DNA of 64,000 bases from Runella slithyformis DSM 19594 (GCF_000218895.1 NC_015703.1:5593001-5657000), one strand, 5' to 3'; positions 1-9,104 are shown, counted from the stretch's first letter. A program made the numbers and translations. Notes: generated by a model not told the origin, from the letters alone.

Positions 1-469
1 CGGTGAGAAGGAAGCTTTATGAGAAACGATTAATAATCATACAGTTTCTCATAAATGCATCCGCGTTTTTGACCGGGGCATCAGCGGTCGAAAGATGTAT
101 AACGATTGGGTAGAGAAGGATATTGAAGTTATCTCACGAATTGATGCCCGCAGCAAGCGTCAGCCTGTCAGGGTCAATAACTTGGGTCCAACCAAAGAGA
201 CATCAACCCTGATGATTCTGAGTGACGAGTGGGTGTATTTGTTTGGGGATAAAGGCAGAAAATCAACGTTTCCTCTTCTGCTATATGTGACACTGATTGC
301 CGGTATTTTATTAGTAGTCTATAAGCAAACTAATCAATTGAAGGGGCACAAAATTCTCAAGCAGAAATTTCTACAGGAATTAGAATGGGATACCATTAAT
401 GATATTGTTTTATACTGTGGTGGAAACCCGCAAAAAATTCAGAAATTTAGGCGTCGGGACAAAACATGA
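1..469 (+). pseudogene. IS4-type transposase remnant (C-terminal part)
   Basis: One frame reads through position 469 as the C-terminal half of a DDE transposase. It has an FDRG segment at 68-79, the usual context of the second catalytic Asp, followed by conserved-looking SRID and beta-strand segments. An in-frame TGA at 20-22 interrupts it, and the window starts inside the gene. The first in-frame ATG after the stop is at 95. The fragment ends in a basic tail without a recognisable YREK glutamate motif, so the 3' part also looks degenerate. It is best read as a dead insertion-sequence relic next to fdhD. The family assignment rests on motif memory only. Confidence 0.6.
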
Positions 470-585
470 TTCTTCCGAACAACATTGGTGAGAACACCGC
501 CAAAGGCCCAACACCACCACGTAACATTTGACGAATAAAACCCAAAAATGGATAAACTGTGAACTAAAAATACAACCCCACACCC

Positions 586-1422
586 ATGAGCACAAAAGAT
601 GTAATGATATGGCGGTACAATCGGGCCGGGACCCATTACGTGGCCGATACCGTTGTGATGGAAGAACCGCTGGAAATCCGCATCCGATTTAAAGATAATG
701 CCGAAAAATGGGTCGAACGGCCGCTGTCGATCACCATGCGAACCCCCGGCGATGACCCCGAACTTGCCATCGGCTTTCTGTTTACGGAAGGGATGCTGAG
801 GCCGGAGCAATTGGACAAAGTGACGATGGGACTCGAAAATACCGTCACGGTTCACGTTAAACCCGACACCAACCCCGAATTGGAGAAAATGCAGCGCAAC
901 TTTTACGCTACGTCGAGTTGCGGTGTTTGCGGAAAATCCTCCCTGGATGCGTTGGGGTATACCTACGGAAACCTGCATTTTGCGGAGGAGCTACCCCCTT
1001 TATCACCCGAACTGATCACTTCATTGCCCCAAGCACTGACCGACCGACAAACGATCTTTGACGAAACAGGCGGCATCCACGCTGCCGGGCTGTTTGATTG
1101 GGAAGCAAATCTTATCCTTGCGGCCGAAGATGTGGGCCGGCACAATGCCGTGGATAAAATAGCGGGCAAAGCCCTGAGAAATCAACAAGCGTCTTTGGAC
1201 CGCCACATTTTAGTATTAAGCGGACGGGCCTGTTTTGAGTTGTTGCACAAAGCATTGGCTTTAAACATACCGGTTGTGGTAGCCGTTGGAGCACCGTCGA
1301 GTCTGGCCATTGAAACGGCCGAACGTTTTGGCCAAACTCTCATCGGTTTTACGCGCGAGGGCCGCTTTAATGTGTATTCGGGAATGAACCGAATTCATTC
1401 CTCACACCTTTCCAAGATATAA
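586..1422 (+). CDS. fdhD: Formate dehydrogenase accessory sulfurtransferase FdhD
   Basis: The 278-residue protein matches FdhD, the sulfurtransferase that passes sulfur from a cysteine desulfurase to the bis-MGD cofactor of formate dehydrogenases. The diagnostic pair Cys112-x-x-Cys115 lies in a SSCGVCGKSS segment and matches the catalytic cysteines of the family. Conserved segments TPGDDPELAIGFL (near 50), FDETGGIHAA (near 160) and AEDVGRHNAVDK (near 180) are also present. No formate dehydrogenase gene lies in the window, so the client enzyme is elsewhere. The ATG at 586 gives the usual family length. A hairpin overlaps the stop codon. Confidence 0.93.
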   Translation: MSTKDVMIWRYNRAGTHYVADTVVMEEPLEIRIRFKDNAEKWVERPLSITMRTPGDDPELAIGFLFTEGMLRPEQLDKVTMGLENTVTVHVKPDTNPELEKMQRNFYATSSCGVCGKSSLDALGYTYGNLHFAEELPPLSPELITSLPQALTDRQTIFDETGGIHAAGLFDWEANLILAAEDVGRHNAVDKIAGKALRNQQASLDRHILVLSGRACFELLHKALALNIPVVVAVGAPSSLAIETAERFGQTLIGFTREGRFNVYSGMNRIHSSHLSKI

Positions 1423-1431
1423 TACTTGGAA
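1410..1431 (+). terminator. Hairpin at the end of fdhD
   Basis: TTCCAAG (1410-1416) pairs with CTTGGAA (1425-1431) around an AT-rich loop that contains the fdhD stop codon. There is no T-tract, so it may be only a weak terminator or an mRNA 3'-end structure. Confidence 0.4.
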
Positions 1432-1467
1432 GAGTGCGCCGTCACTTCACCCCTGCCTGATTTTTAT

Positions 1468-1500
1468 TTCGCCCCCGTTTTTTTACGCTTCGCCCCCGTT
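1468..1500 (+). promoter_or_regulatory. Tandem 12-bp repeat, candidate LytTR regulator site
   Basis: The 12-mer TTCGCCCCCGTT occurs exactly twice, at 1468-1479 and 1489-1500, with a 21-bp period (two helical turns). It lies 60-90 bp before the TonB-receptor start. Known LytTR-family regulators such as AgrA and YpdB bind paired direct repeats with this spacing, and the CCGTT core partly fits the published LytTR consensus. A LytTR response regulator is encoded 4.5 kb downstream at 5953. The link between the two is inference. Confidence 0.5.
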
Positions 1501-1560
1501 GCGATTTCTAAGCCGATTTGTTTGTGTGAATTTTGAAACGAAAACAAACACAAACAAGTC

Positions 1561-3954
1561 ATGAAAACAACTATTCTTTCTCTTTTAACGGTCATCAGCC
1601 TATTAACAGCCTTTTTACAACCTACGGATTTGCGCGCTCAGTCGTCCGCTACGCAGACCGTTCGCGGTAAGATTACGGATGCCGCTTCCAAATCCCCTGT
1701 GGTGGGCGCTACCGTGGTAGTGGCCGGCAGCACGCCCCTCAACGGCACCACCACCGATGCCGACGGCAATTTTCGTTTATCCGGCGTAGCTACGGGACGT
1801 ATTGCGTTGAAAATCACCTTTATTGGCTACGAAGACATTTTTGCCAAAGACATAATTGTCAATGCGGGCAAGGAAGTGGTGCTTGACTTTCCGATGACGG
1901 AGAGTCTTACAAAGCTCAATGAAGTAACCGTCAGCTACAAACGCAGTGAAGACAACAAGGTAGCCAACAACGAAATGGCCACCGTGAGCGCGCGGCCCTT
2001 CAGCCCGGCCGAAACGCTCAAGTACGCCGGCAGCCTCGGCGACCCTTCACGGATGGCGGCCAACTTTGCCGGTGTAAGCGGAGCCAACGATGCCCGCAAC
2101 GACATTGTGGTGCGCGGCAACTCCCCCGCCTCGCTCCTCTGGCGGCTCGATGGCGTCAACATTCCCAACCCCAACCATTTCGGTTCATTGGGCACTTCGG
2201 GTGGGCCGGTGTCGATGCTCAACACCAATTTGTTGGCCAAATCCGATTTTCTTACGGGGGCTTTCCCCGCCGAATATGCCAATGCGCTGGGCTCGGTTTT
2301 TGACCTGCGCCTTCGGAAAGGAAACGATGAAAAACACGAGTTTCTGACCCAAATCGGTTTTAACGGGGTGGAAGTCGGTGCAGAAGGCCCTTACAGCAAC
2401 AAATCCAAGGCGTCGTATGTGGCCAATTACCGCTATTCCCTGTTTGGACTAATGTCAAACATCGGTTTTGAAATTGCAGGAACACCTTACTATCAAGACT
2501 TTACCTTTAAAACCGATATTCCCGTCGGCAAAAAAGGCAACCTAAGTTTTTGGACCATCGGCGGCAAAAGCAACATCACATTTTTAGGAAAAGACGTCGA
2601 TACCGAGAAAGGTGATGCCTACGGAGATGAAAACAACAATACTCGCGTAAATTTTGAATCGGGTGTGGCAGCGCTTTCGTACGAGCACCGTTTTTCGGAT
2701 AAAACCTACGGAAAGATTACGCTTTCAGGTTCCCGCACGTCACAGAATTTTAAGGGAGATACCGTATTGTACAAAACGGGGGTAAAAGAGGTTTTGCAGG
2801 AAATCCCCAATGAAGAAGCCAAATTCATCAACGAAAAACTGTCGGTCAATGCCTCCGTCAACCATAAAATCAACGCCAAAAACAAGCTGTCGGCGGGGCT
2901 TATTATAGATCTGAACCGGTTTGAATTGCTCAACACTACTTTATACCCAAGCGTCATTTCGCAACGAAACACAAACGGCGAAACGATGCTCTCGCAGGCG
3001 TATGTGCAGTGGAAACACCGCTTCAGCCAAAACCTGACACTGAATGCCGGCCTGACGGGGCTGCACTATGAATTGAATAACAAAACCGCCATAGAGCCGC
3101 GCTTGGGCCTAAGCTACGTACTCAACAACCGCAGCACGCTCAACCTTGCTTACGGACTGCACAGTAACCTACAACCGCTCCTGCTGTATTTTTACCAAAC
3201 CCAAAATCCTAACGGCAGCTACAGTCTTTCCAATAAAGACCTGGACTTTACGCGCAGTCATCACATCGTATTGGGATACGAACGCAACCTTTCAGAAAAC
3301 CTGCGCCTGAAAGTGGAAACTTATTACCAATCATTGTTTGATGTACCCGTAGAAAGTACGCCCGGCTTTTATTCCGTGTTGGTGGAAGGGGCAGATTTTA
3401 ACCCTATTAATCAGGGAAATCTGGTCAACAAAGGCACCGGACGCAATTACGGCATCGAAATTACACTCGAAAAGTACTTTTCCAACAACTACTATTTTCT
3501 GCTGACAGGGTCATTGTTTGATTCAAAATACAAAGGCAGCGACGGTATTGAGCGAAATACGCCATTTAACGGAAAGTATGTGGTCAACGCCCTGGCCGGC
3601 AAAGAGATACCACTGGGCCAAAACAGTACGCTGAGTATCAATTGGAAACTCACATCTGCCGGCGGTCGCTACATTCGCCCCATCAATTTGGGTGCGTCGG
3701 CCGATGCTCAAACCACCGTGTATGACGACACCCGTGCGTTTTTACAACAGCAGGCGGGGTATTTCCGTACCGACCTTAAAATAGGCTACAAACTTAACCG
3801 CAAGCGCGCAACGCACGAAATCGCGATCGATCTGCAAAACTTTACCAACAGCCAAAACATCTTCCAACAGGCCTACAATCCGCGTACCAATCGCATTGGC
3901 ACGGCCTATCAACAGGGCTTTTTACCGATCCCTTTTTATCGTCTGACCTTTTAG
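1561..3954 (+). CDS. TonB-dependent outer-membrane receptor with carboxypeptidase-regulatory-like domain
   Basis: This 797-residue protein starts with a signal peptide (about 1-26, ending LRAQ). A carboxypeptidase-regulatory-like beta-sandwich follows at about 33-115, then a TonB plug with RNDIVVRGNSP and RLDGVNIPNP segments near 180-210, then a C-terminal beta-barrel ending in Phe. It belongs to the TonB-receptor class without a SusD partner; no susD lies beside it. The substrate cannot be told from sequence. It precedes an NmrA-like reductase and a LytS/LytTR pair on the same strand, and a tandem repeat that may bind the LytTR protein lies just upstream. The barrel is shorter than in SusC proteins of about 1000 residues. 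Confidence 0.88.
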   Translation: MKTTILSLLTVISLLTAFLQPTDLRAQSSATQTVRGKITDAASKSPVVGATVVVAGSTPLNGTTTDADGNFRLSGVATGRIALKITFIGYEDIFAKDIIVNAGKEVVLDFPMTESLTKLNEVTVSYKRSEDNKVANNEMATVSARPFSPAETLKYAGSLGDPSRMAANFAGVSGANDARNDIVVRGNSPASLLWRLDGVNIPNPNHFGSLGTSGGPVSMLNTNLLAKSDFLTGAFPAEYANALGSVFDLRLRKGNDEKHEFLTQIGFNGVEVGAEGPYSNKSKASYVANYRYSLFGLMSNIGFEIAGTPYYQDFTFKTDIPVGKKGNLSFWTIGGKSNITFLGKDVDTEKGDAYGDENNNTRVNFESGVAALSYEHRFSDKTYGKITLSGSRTSQNFKGDTVLYKTGVKEVLQEIPNEEAKFINEKLSVNASVNHKINAKNKLSAGLIIDLNRFELLNTTLYPSVISQRNTNGETMLSQAYVQWKHRFSQNLTLNAGLTGLHYELNNKTAIEPRLGLSYVLNNRSTLNLAYGLHSNLQPLLLYFYQTQNPNGSYSLSNKDLDFTRSHHIVLGYERNLSENLRLKVETYYQSLFDVPVESTPGFYSVLVEGADFNPINQGNLVNKGTGRNYGIEITLEKYFSNNYYFLLTGSLFDSKYKGSDGIERNTPFNGKYVVNALAGKEIPLGQNSTLSINWKLTSAGGRYIRPINLGASADAQTTVYDDTRAFLQQQAGYFRTDLKIGYKLNRKRATHEIAIDLQNFTNSQNIFQQAYNPRTNRIGTAYQQGFLPIPFYRLTF

Positions 3955-3960
3955 CAAAAA

Positions 3961-3995
3961 CAGACTTTCCGAGACCTTAAGTCTTGGAAAGTCTG
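3961..3995 (+). terminator. 15-bp hairpin between receptor and NmrA-like gene
   Basis: The arms 3961-3975 and 3981-3995 pair over 15 bp (one G-U pair) with a CTTAA loop, directly after the receptor stop codon. No T-run follows, so it may trim or attenuate rather than fully end transcription before the next gene at 4031. Confidence 0.55.
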
Positions 3996-4030
3996 CCAAT
4001 AACATCAGAAAACCTACAACCAACACAACC

Positions 4031-4921
4031 ATGAGCACTAAAAAAACCATTGCTGTCATCGGTGCAACCGGTCGCCTGGCCCAACCCGTGATACGACAAC
4101 TGCTCTGGCACGGCTTTCAGGTAAAGGCCGTCGTCCGGAATGTAGATAAAGCAAAACAGCTTTTAGCGGAATCAGTTATCAAGGTTCAGTGCGATATTTT
4201 TAATAAATCAAGTCTGGTTCGGACCTTCAAAGGCGTCGATTACGTTTATATCAACCTCAGTTCAGATGAAGTAACCCCCAATCAAGCCAACTACGCCGAG
4301 CGGGAAGGCATCCAAAACATCGTGGAAGCCTGCCAAATCACAGGAGTAAGTCAAATTCTGAAAATCAGTGCGTTGGGGGCTTATCCCTTTATTGAACATG
4401 AAAACGATATGTTACAGAATAAAATCCGTCGTCAGGGACATACCTACATTGAGCAATCGGGCATACCCTACACGATCTTTCATCCTACGTGGTTTTTGGA
4501 CACCCTATTTTGGGCAATTAAAAAAGACACCTTACAATGGATCGGAAAACCGGTAGGCTTTTATTGGACCAATTCCCAAGATTATGCCGTACAAGTCATT
4601 GAAGCGATCGACAATCCGGAGGCTTTTGATGCGCATTATGCTGTACAGGGCAGCGAAAAACTGAATTATATGCAAGTTGTTGACCGGCTGAAGGCCGGCT
4701 TCAACCCTGGCCTCAAAGTGCAGGTTATGCCCCTTTGGCTGGTGCGGGTGCTGGGTATCTTCATGCCGAAAATACGTCATTTAGCGCACCTTTTTAGCTT
4801 TTATGAAAAAACAAATGAAACATTTTATGCCCATAAAACCTGGAAAGAATTAGGCAAGCCCCGAACATCCTTAGAAGAGTTTGCAGAGCAATTTAAGGAA
4901 GAAAAAAGTTTGTACCTTTGA
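4031..4921 (+). CDS. NmrA-like NAD(P)-binding (atypical SDR) protein
   Basis: The 296-residue protein has an N-terminal Rossmann fold with the glycine motif GATGRLA at residues 11-17, a DYVYINLSS strand and an ISALGAYP segment near 115. This is typical of NmrA/atypical short-chain dehydrogenase proteins that bind NAD(P) as an oxidoreductase or redox sensor. The classical YxxxK catalytic pair is not evident. It lies only 9 bp before the histidine kinase start at 4931, so co-transcription with the two-component system is likely. Such a protein could report redox or quinone state to the pair, but that is speculation. Confidence 0.82.
   Translation: MSTKKTIAVIGATGRLAQPVIRQLLWHGFQVKAVVRNVDKAKQLLAESVIKVQCDIFNKSSLVRTFKGVDYVYINLSSDEVTPNQANYAEREGIQNIVEACQITGVSQILKISALGAYPFIEHENDMLQNKIRRQGHTYIEQSGIPYTIFHPTWFLDTLFWAIKKDTLQWIGKPVGFYWTNSQDYAVQVIEAIDNPEAFDAHYAVQGSEKLNYMQVVDRLKAGFNPGLKVQVMPLWLVRVLGIFMPKIRHLAHLFSFYEKTNETFYAHKTWKELGKPRTSLEEFAEQFKEEKSLYL
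4913..4920 (+). promoter_or_regulatory. TACCTTTG box just upstream of the kinase gene
   Basis: TACCTTTG matches the Bacteroidota -7 consensus TAnnTTTG and ends 10 bp before the kinase ATG at 4931. If used, the transcript would start within a few bases of the start codon. No clear -33 TTTG partner was found. It overlaps the last codons of the preceding gene. Confidence 0.35.
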
Positions 4922-4930
4922 CAAAATTTG

Positions 4931-5956
4931 ATGTGTATGGAAACTGTCGTACTTGATGACCGAAAAGCAAGACTGTTCGGCATTCCACTGCTTAGCGTTC
5001 TTATTCCACTCGTTACCCATAGTGACGTCTTTTTAAGGTTTGACGTCAACGGAATGCTTCATTGGCTCAGCACCTGTTTTCTTAACACGTTTTTGCTTTG
5101 GGAAGGGAATCGGTACATTTTCATTAAATCGCGGCAGTTTTTCCCTCAATTCAGCCAGACCACTAAACGTCTGATCTATCAAACCGGGGCGAGCATTCTC
5201 TATACATTTTTAACAACTATTATCGTAGATTACTTTTTTTGTAATCAACTGTTGGGCTGGAAAGAACGAGCCCCTTTTTTGATCGGGTTTCGAATCAGTC
5301 TTATTCCAACAATGGTCGTTACGCTTATTTATGAAAGTGTCTTTTTCTTTCAGGCATGGAAACAAAATGTCCAAAAAACTGAATCATTGGCCCGCGAAAA
5401 CGTACAGTCTCAGCTCGAAGCTCTCAAAAATCAACTCGACCCGCATTTTTTATTCAACAGCCTTAACACCCTGGCTTCGCTCATTGATGAAGAAAACAGT
5501 CCGGCCCAAAAATACCTGGACCAACTCTCGGACGTATACCGGTATGTGCTTGTCAGCCGTGATAAATCAACGGTAACCTTGGAGGAAGAAATGGAGTTTT
5601 TAAGTGCGTATATTTATCTTAACAAAACGCGTTTTCGGGACAACCTTCTGGTAGAATCTCAGGTAAATGCGGCTGCCTATCAACAGCACGTGGCCCCGCT
5701 GAGTTTGCAGATGCTGGTAGAGAACGCGATCAAACACAATATCGTCTCCAGAGAAAATCCACTAAAAATCAGCATCTTACAGGAAGATAATTATTTAAGT
5801 ATTGCCAATAACTTACAGGAAAAGAAAACCTTTGAAAAATCAACCAAAGTGGGCCTCGAAAATATCATCAACCGCTATCGGCTGCTGACCGACCTGCGCG
5901 TAGAAGTACACAAAAGCGACCTGAATTTTACTGTAAAAATCCCCTTATTGCCATGA
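4931..5956 (+). CDS. LytS-type sensor histidine kinase
   Basis: The 341-residue protein has four hydrophobic segments in the first ~140 residues, then a His_kinase (LytS/YehU-type) domain. The H-box QLDPHFLFNSLNT places the phospho-acceptor at His172. The N-box LVENAIKHN lies near 260 and a short G-type box KVGLENIINRY near the C-terminus. There is no periplasmic sensor domain, so sensing is probably by the membrane segments. An in-frame TTG lies at 4928, but ATG at 4931 or 4937 is more likely. The stop overlaps the next start (ATGA), so kinase and regulator are translationally coupled. Confidence 0.9.
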   Translation: MCMETVVLDDRKARLFGIPLLSVLIPLVTHSDVFLRFDVNGMLHWLSTCFLNTFLLWEGNRYIFIKSRQFFPQFSQTTKRLIYQTGASILYTFLTTIIVDYFFCNQLLGWKERAPFLIGFRISLIPTMVVTLIYESVFFFQAWKQNVQKTESLARENVQSQLEALKNQLDPHFLFNSLNTLASLIDEENSPAQKYLDQLSDVYRYVLVSRDKSTVTLEEEMEFLSAYIYLNKTRFRDNLLVESQVNAAAYQQHVAPLSLQMLVENAIKHNIVSRENPLKISILQEDNYLSIANNLQEKKTFEKSTKVGLENIINRYRLLTDLRVEVHKSDLNFTVKIPLLP

Positions 5957-6720
5957 AGGCCCTCATCATAGAAGACGAATATCCCGCCGCCGAGCGCCTT
6001 ACCAAACTCATCCAAAAGGCCGGAACCGGCATAGAAGTAACAGATGTGATCGGGAGCATTGAAGCCGCCAGAGGCTGGTTTGCCACCCATAAAGCCCCTG
6101 ATCTGATTTTCTCCGATATTCAACTTTCCGATGGCCTGAGCTTTGTGATCTTTGAAGAAATACCCCTCAAAAGCCCCATCATCTTCACCACTTCGTACGA
6201 CGAATACGCCATCAAAGCCTTCAAAGTCAAGAGTATAGACTACCTGCTTAAACCCATCAAACCACAGGAGCTCACCGCCGCCATTGAAAAATACCGTGCA
6301 CTGACGGGCTCCCACTCTCCACAGGAGTACGGCCTGAAAATTCAGTCGCTGTTAGACAGTTTACCGATGGCAGGCCGAAAATTCAAGACCCGTTTTCTGG
6401 TCAAACAACAGGAGCAACTGGTTCCCATACATCAACATGAGATTGCGTATTTCTTCACCACCAACGAGCTTGTATGTCTGGTCCGCCACGACAATCGGCA
6501 ATTTTTGGTCGATTATACGCTGGAAGAGCTGGAAAAACTACTGGATACGGCGCATTTTTTTCGGCTCAATCGGCAATACATTGCCGCTCTCTCGGCCGTT
6601 AAAAACATCCATACTTACTTCAACGGCAAACTCAAACTGGAACTTCACCCGGAACCCATGCAGGAAATTCTTATCAGCCGCGAGAAAGCCCCGGCGTTTA
6701 AAGAATGGGTAGAAGGGTAG
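5953..6720 (+). CDS. LytTR-family response regulator
   Basis: The 255-residue protein has a receiver domain with acidic residues 7-9, the phospho-acceptor Asp55 in IFSDIQLSD, and the conserved Lys in DYLLKP. A LytTR DNA-binding domain occupies about 145-250 (RFLVKQQEQLVPI, FFRLNRQYIA). It is the partner of the kinase, whose stop codon it overlaps by 4 bp. LytTR domains bind paired direct repeats about 21-22 bp apart. The only such repeat noticed here lies upstream of the TonB receptor at 1468-1500, which suggests control of that receptor. Confidence 0.93.
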   Translation: MKALIIEDEYPAAERLTKLIQKAGTGIEVTDVIGSIEAARGWFATHKAPDLIFSDIQLSDGLSFVIFEEIPLKSPIIFTTSYDEYAIKAFKVKSIDYLLKPIKPQELTAAIEKYRALTGSHSPQEYGLKIQSLLDSLPMAGRKFKTRFLVKQQEQLVPIHQHEIAYFFTTNELVCLVRHDNRQFLVDYTLEELEKLLDTAHFFRLNRQYIAALSAVKNIHTYFNGKLKLELHPEPMQEILISREKAPAFKEWVEG

Positions 6721-7017
6721 TGAAAACATATGTGTGCCCGCCCCCCCCTTAAAAGGCAGCAACAATAAAAAGTGCCGTTTTGAAGGATTCCATCCTACAT
6801 CAAACCCTTTTTTTACTGTTCAGGAATATTTTTATTGTACCGATATCTTTGATTGGACGGTATAGATGATGGAGAGACTAAAAATTTGTTCTTAAGAATT
6901 AAAGGAATATATCTTTACTAAACCCCGTACAGACCATTGCTTCCGCAGTAGATACACCAACTGCCATCACCATCCAATAGAGCCGCTCCTAGAGAGGCAA
7001 TGCCGATAGGATGAGTT
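6721..7017. other. Intergenic region between convergent regulator genes
   Basis: No clear gene or terminator is visible in this stretch of just under 300 bp. A leftward frame without a start codon (about 6919-7010) reads like a short glycine-rich C-terminus, but it runs into the AraC gene out of frame and may be chance. Confidence 0.4.
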
Positions 7018-7638
7018 TTATCCAATCTCTCTGTTCCTTATCACAAACTGCTTTTGGTACTTGTAGGGTGTCATTCCAAAATATTTTTGGAACATCTTAT
7101 TGAATTTTATGGGGTGCATATAACCAATGCGCTCCGAAACAACCACCGACGTATGCCCTTCCCGCAATAATTGAGCGGCATACGCCATTTTGTTTTCAAC
7201 GTAAATTTGATAAAACGGTTTTCCGTACTGCTTTTTAAAAAGTGTCTTAAATTGAGAAAGACTTAATCCTGCTTCCACGGCTATCTCTTCCATATTTGGA
7301 GGAATATTTTCAATCCCTTTAATGATATACTTCCGAAATACGTTTTCAAGAGACCGTTTTTTTTTCCTATCATCCGGCTTTTGACGCTGCCTCGAAGCTA
7401 AATTCTCAACTTTAACCAATAAAGGTTCATTAATCTGCCGTGAAGTTTCTTTTGTAGGCGAATCATTTTTTTCTGCCGTTTGTCCGGCGCCTGTCAAAGT
7501 AAATGGAATTTCATGAGCAATTAAAAAAGATAAAACTGTATTCGCATGCCCTGCTTTCATAACGATGTTAATATATGGCTCCGCTTGAGTTTCTTCCCGA
7601 AAATAATTAAGAGAATGATGAAGCATTGGTGATTCCAT
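7018..7638 (-). CDS. AraC-family transcriptional regulator
   Basis: This 206-residue protein carries an AraC/XylS double helix-turn-helix in its C-terminal half. Its segments EIAVEAGLSLSQFKTLFKKQYGKPFYQIY and VSERIGYMHPIKFNKMFQKYFGMTPYKY match the two HTH units. The ~100-residue N-terminal part is not the usual arabinose-binding cupin and was not recognised, and the linker is rich in Lys/Arg. The gene faces away from a 500-bp non-coding region, so it may control itself or the gene at 8135. Its target is unknown. Confidence 0.85.
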   Translation of the reverse strand: MESPMLHHSLNYFREETQAEPYINIVMKAGHANTVLSFLIAHEIPFTLTGAGQTAEKNDSPTKETSRQINEPLLVKVENLASRQRQKPDDRKKKRSLENVFRKYIIKGIENIPPNMEEIAVEAGLSLSQFKTLFKKQYGKPFYQIYVENKMAYAAQLLREGHTSVVVSERIGYMHPIKFNKMFQKYFGMTPYKYQKQFVIRNREIG

Positions 7639-8134
7639 GGTAGAGGGTCGGGGCTAGTATTTAAACATAATTTAAGCTTGATATAATGCCTGTGCCGGGA
7701 ATGATCATTGGCCACCTGTAAACAAATATTTCCTATTTATGATGGCACTTATCACTTACTTTTTCATCTGAATTTAACAACTCTAAACTCGTTTATATGT
7801 CAAATCATTCAGCCGTTGTTCTTAAGTAATACGCAAAAAGTGATAAAAAGTAACATAAACCATTAAATTAGTTATGTTTTTAGCAACTGTGATGTCCTCC
7901 ATTAAATCTTTCCAGTGTACATATTCACCTCCGGAAGGTGGTAATTGTCACCTATTTTGCAGATATAAAACCAAATTTATCCGGCACTAATTGATATACT
8001 CACCGAAGTGAGCTATCGGGATTTAACTGCAAAAAGCACCGAATGGTGCTTTTTGCAGTTAACTTGATCATCCATACACGCCGCCTCAGAAGGGCAGAAA
8101 TACCGTCCTTAAGTTTACCGGTGGTAATGATTTT
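7639..8134. other. Long non-coding region upstream of the AraC gene
   Basis: No gene is seen here. Visible structure includes a palindrome AATGATCATT at 7700-7709 and an AACATAA...TTATGTT inverted repeat (7852-7858 and 7872-7878), either of which could be an operator. A strong hairpin lies at 8023-8062 and is listed separately. Confidence 0.5.
8023..8062 (-). terminator. 18-bp perfect hairpin downstream of the 8135-8836 gene
   Basis: The arms 8023-8040 and 8045-8062 pair perfectly over 18 bp with loop GAAT. The arms contain an A5/T5 run, as in many Bacteroidota intrinsic terminators. It most likely ends transcription of the leftward gene that stops at 8135. Confidence 0.7.
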
Positions 8135-8836
8135 TTATGACACAATATGTTTTACGATCAATCGCTTTGCAATGGGCAGTAATGTTTCCTGTACGGGATA
8201 GTCAGCGGGAGATTCTACGAGGTACGTTGCAGGATTAGGCAATTCGCGACGCTTCCGGATAAGCGTTAGTTTTAGATTTTCGAAGGTCATTGAGACCCCT
8301 TTCCGAACCGTTTCAAGGTAGGTTGTCTGCACACTCCGTTGAGCTTGATGCTCAAAAAGCCGTAATTGGTACCGGTAGATATCGGTTTCGCTGCGACGGG
8401 TACGATACAAAAATAAATACCCCTCTTTTAAATGAAGCGGTACGATGCCAACGGGAGCGAACATCAGCCTCGCTTCAATGTCCTCGTATTGTGCTTGCCC
8501 CTGTGTCAGTGTTTGCTGAAAAAGTGGCAGAGAATAATCTAAAATGCTGTCAATTTCGGCTAATTGTTCATTTTCCTGAAATTTTTCGTACACAATTTGC
8601 TTTTTTTTGAGGTCTACCCCGGCCACATTTTTAGGAAAGGAAGCAACCATTTTATTTTTAGTACTTTTAAGTTGTGCCGCCAGTTCATAATGCGTTTGTA
8701 CATTAGGCAGATCAGGGAAGAGACGGGCCTCTTTGAAATTACTATTAACTTCCTGTAAATAAGCCAGTAACGTGTATTTTTTATACTCAAAATCAATCCA
8801 TCCTTCAGTAAGCCAGTCTGTTTTTAACGTTGCCAT
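8135..8836 (-). CDS. Conserved-looking protein of unknown function
   Basis: The 233-residue product was not recognised. It has no signal peptide or membrane segment and looks like a soluble cytoplasmic protein rich in Glu, Lys and Leu. The middle (about 95-125) and the segment near 160-190 look helical. Codon use resembles the neighbours, it has a clean ATG start at 8836, and a strong terminator follows. It is divergent from groES, with which it shares a 330-bp promoter region. A role linked to stress or protein quality control is possible but only by position. Confidence 0.7.
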   Translation of the reverse strand: MATLKTDWLTEGWIDFEYKKYTLLAYLQEVNSNFKEARLFPDLPNVQTHYELAAQLKSTKNKMVASFPKNVAGVDLKKKQIVYEKFQENEQLAEIDSILDYSLPLFQQTLTQGQAQYEDIEARLMFAPVGIVPLHLKEGYLFLYRTRRSETDIYRYQLRLFEHQAQRSVQTTYLETVRKGVSMTFENLKLTLIRKRRELPNPATYLVESPADYPVQETLLPIAKRLIVKHIVS

Positions 8837-9045
8837 ATTTATTCGGTTTAATTGTAAGTATCTAATAAAGGAAAAGGAAGTTTGTTCAGAATGAAGGGGT
8901 CAATACTCCCATCTGTCTATGCTTTGTGATTAAAACTCAATATACTAAAAAAAATAATACTGCCAAATAATATACAATAAAAATATCAATACTGCCAATG
9001 ATTATTCCGAACATGGCAGAATTTGCCCCTAACCAACCTCAAAAA

Positions 9046-9060
9046 CTGCAAAAATGGCAG
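9046..9060 (+). promoter_or_regulatory. 15-bp palindromic operator candidate upstream of groES
   Basis: CTGCAA-AAA-TGGCAG forms an imperfect palindrome ending 36 bp before the TACCTTTG box of groES. Further CTGCCA/TGGCAG hexamers lie at about 8963, 8994 and 9014. A palindrome with the same 6-3-6 layout, CTGTCA-AAT-TGACAG, lies before lon. No CIRCE element was found, so this may be a different heat-shock control site. Confidence 0.45.
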
Positions 9061-9096
9061 AGAATTGTGCTAATTAGGTACCGGCACAGAAAATGA

Positions 9097-9104
9097 TACC
9101 TTTG
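9097..9104 (+). promoter_or_regulatory. groES -7 promoter box
   Basis: TACCTTTG at 9097-9104 matches TAnnTTTG exactly, 61 bp before the groES ATG. The -33 position is not a clear TTTG. Confidence 0.55.

Noticed and set aside
439-978. Leftward 179-codon frame overlapping fdhD
   Set aside because: Fully antisense to a clear FdhD gene, with no recognisable domain.
6919-7020. Leftward glycine-rich C-terminus-like frame after the AraC gene
   Set aside because: It has no start codon and runs into the AraC gene out of frame; probably chance.
9014-9030. TGGCAGAATTTGCC as a sigma-54 promoter before groES
   Set aside because: The GG-to-GC distance is 10 rather than the required 12 bases, so it does not fit the -24/-12 rule.
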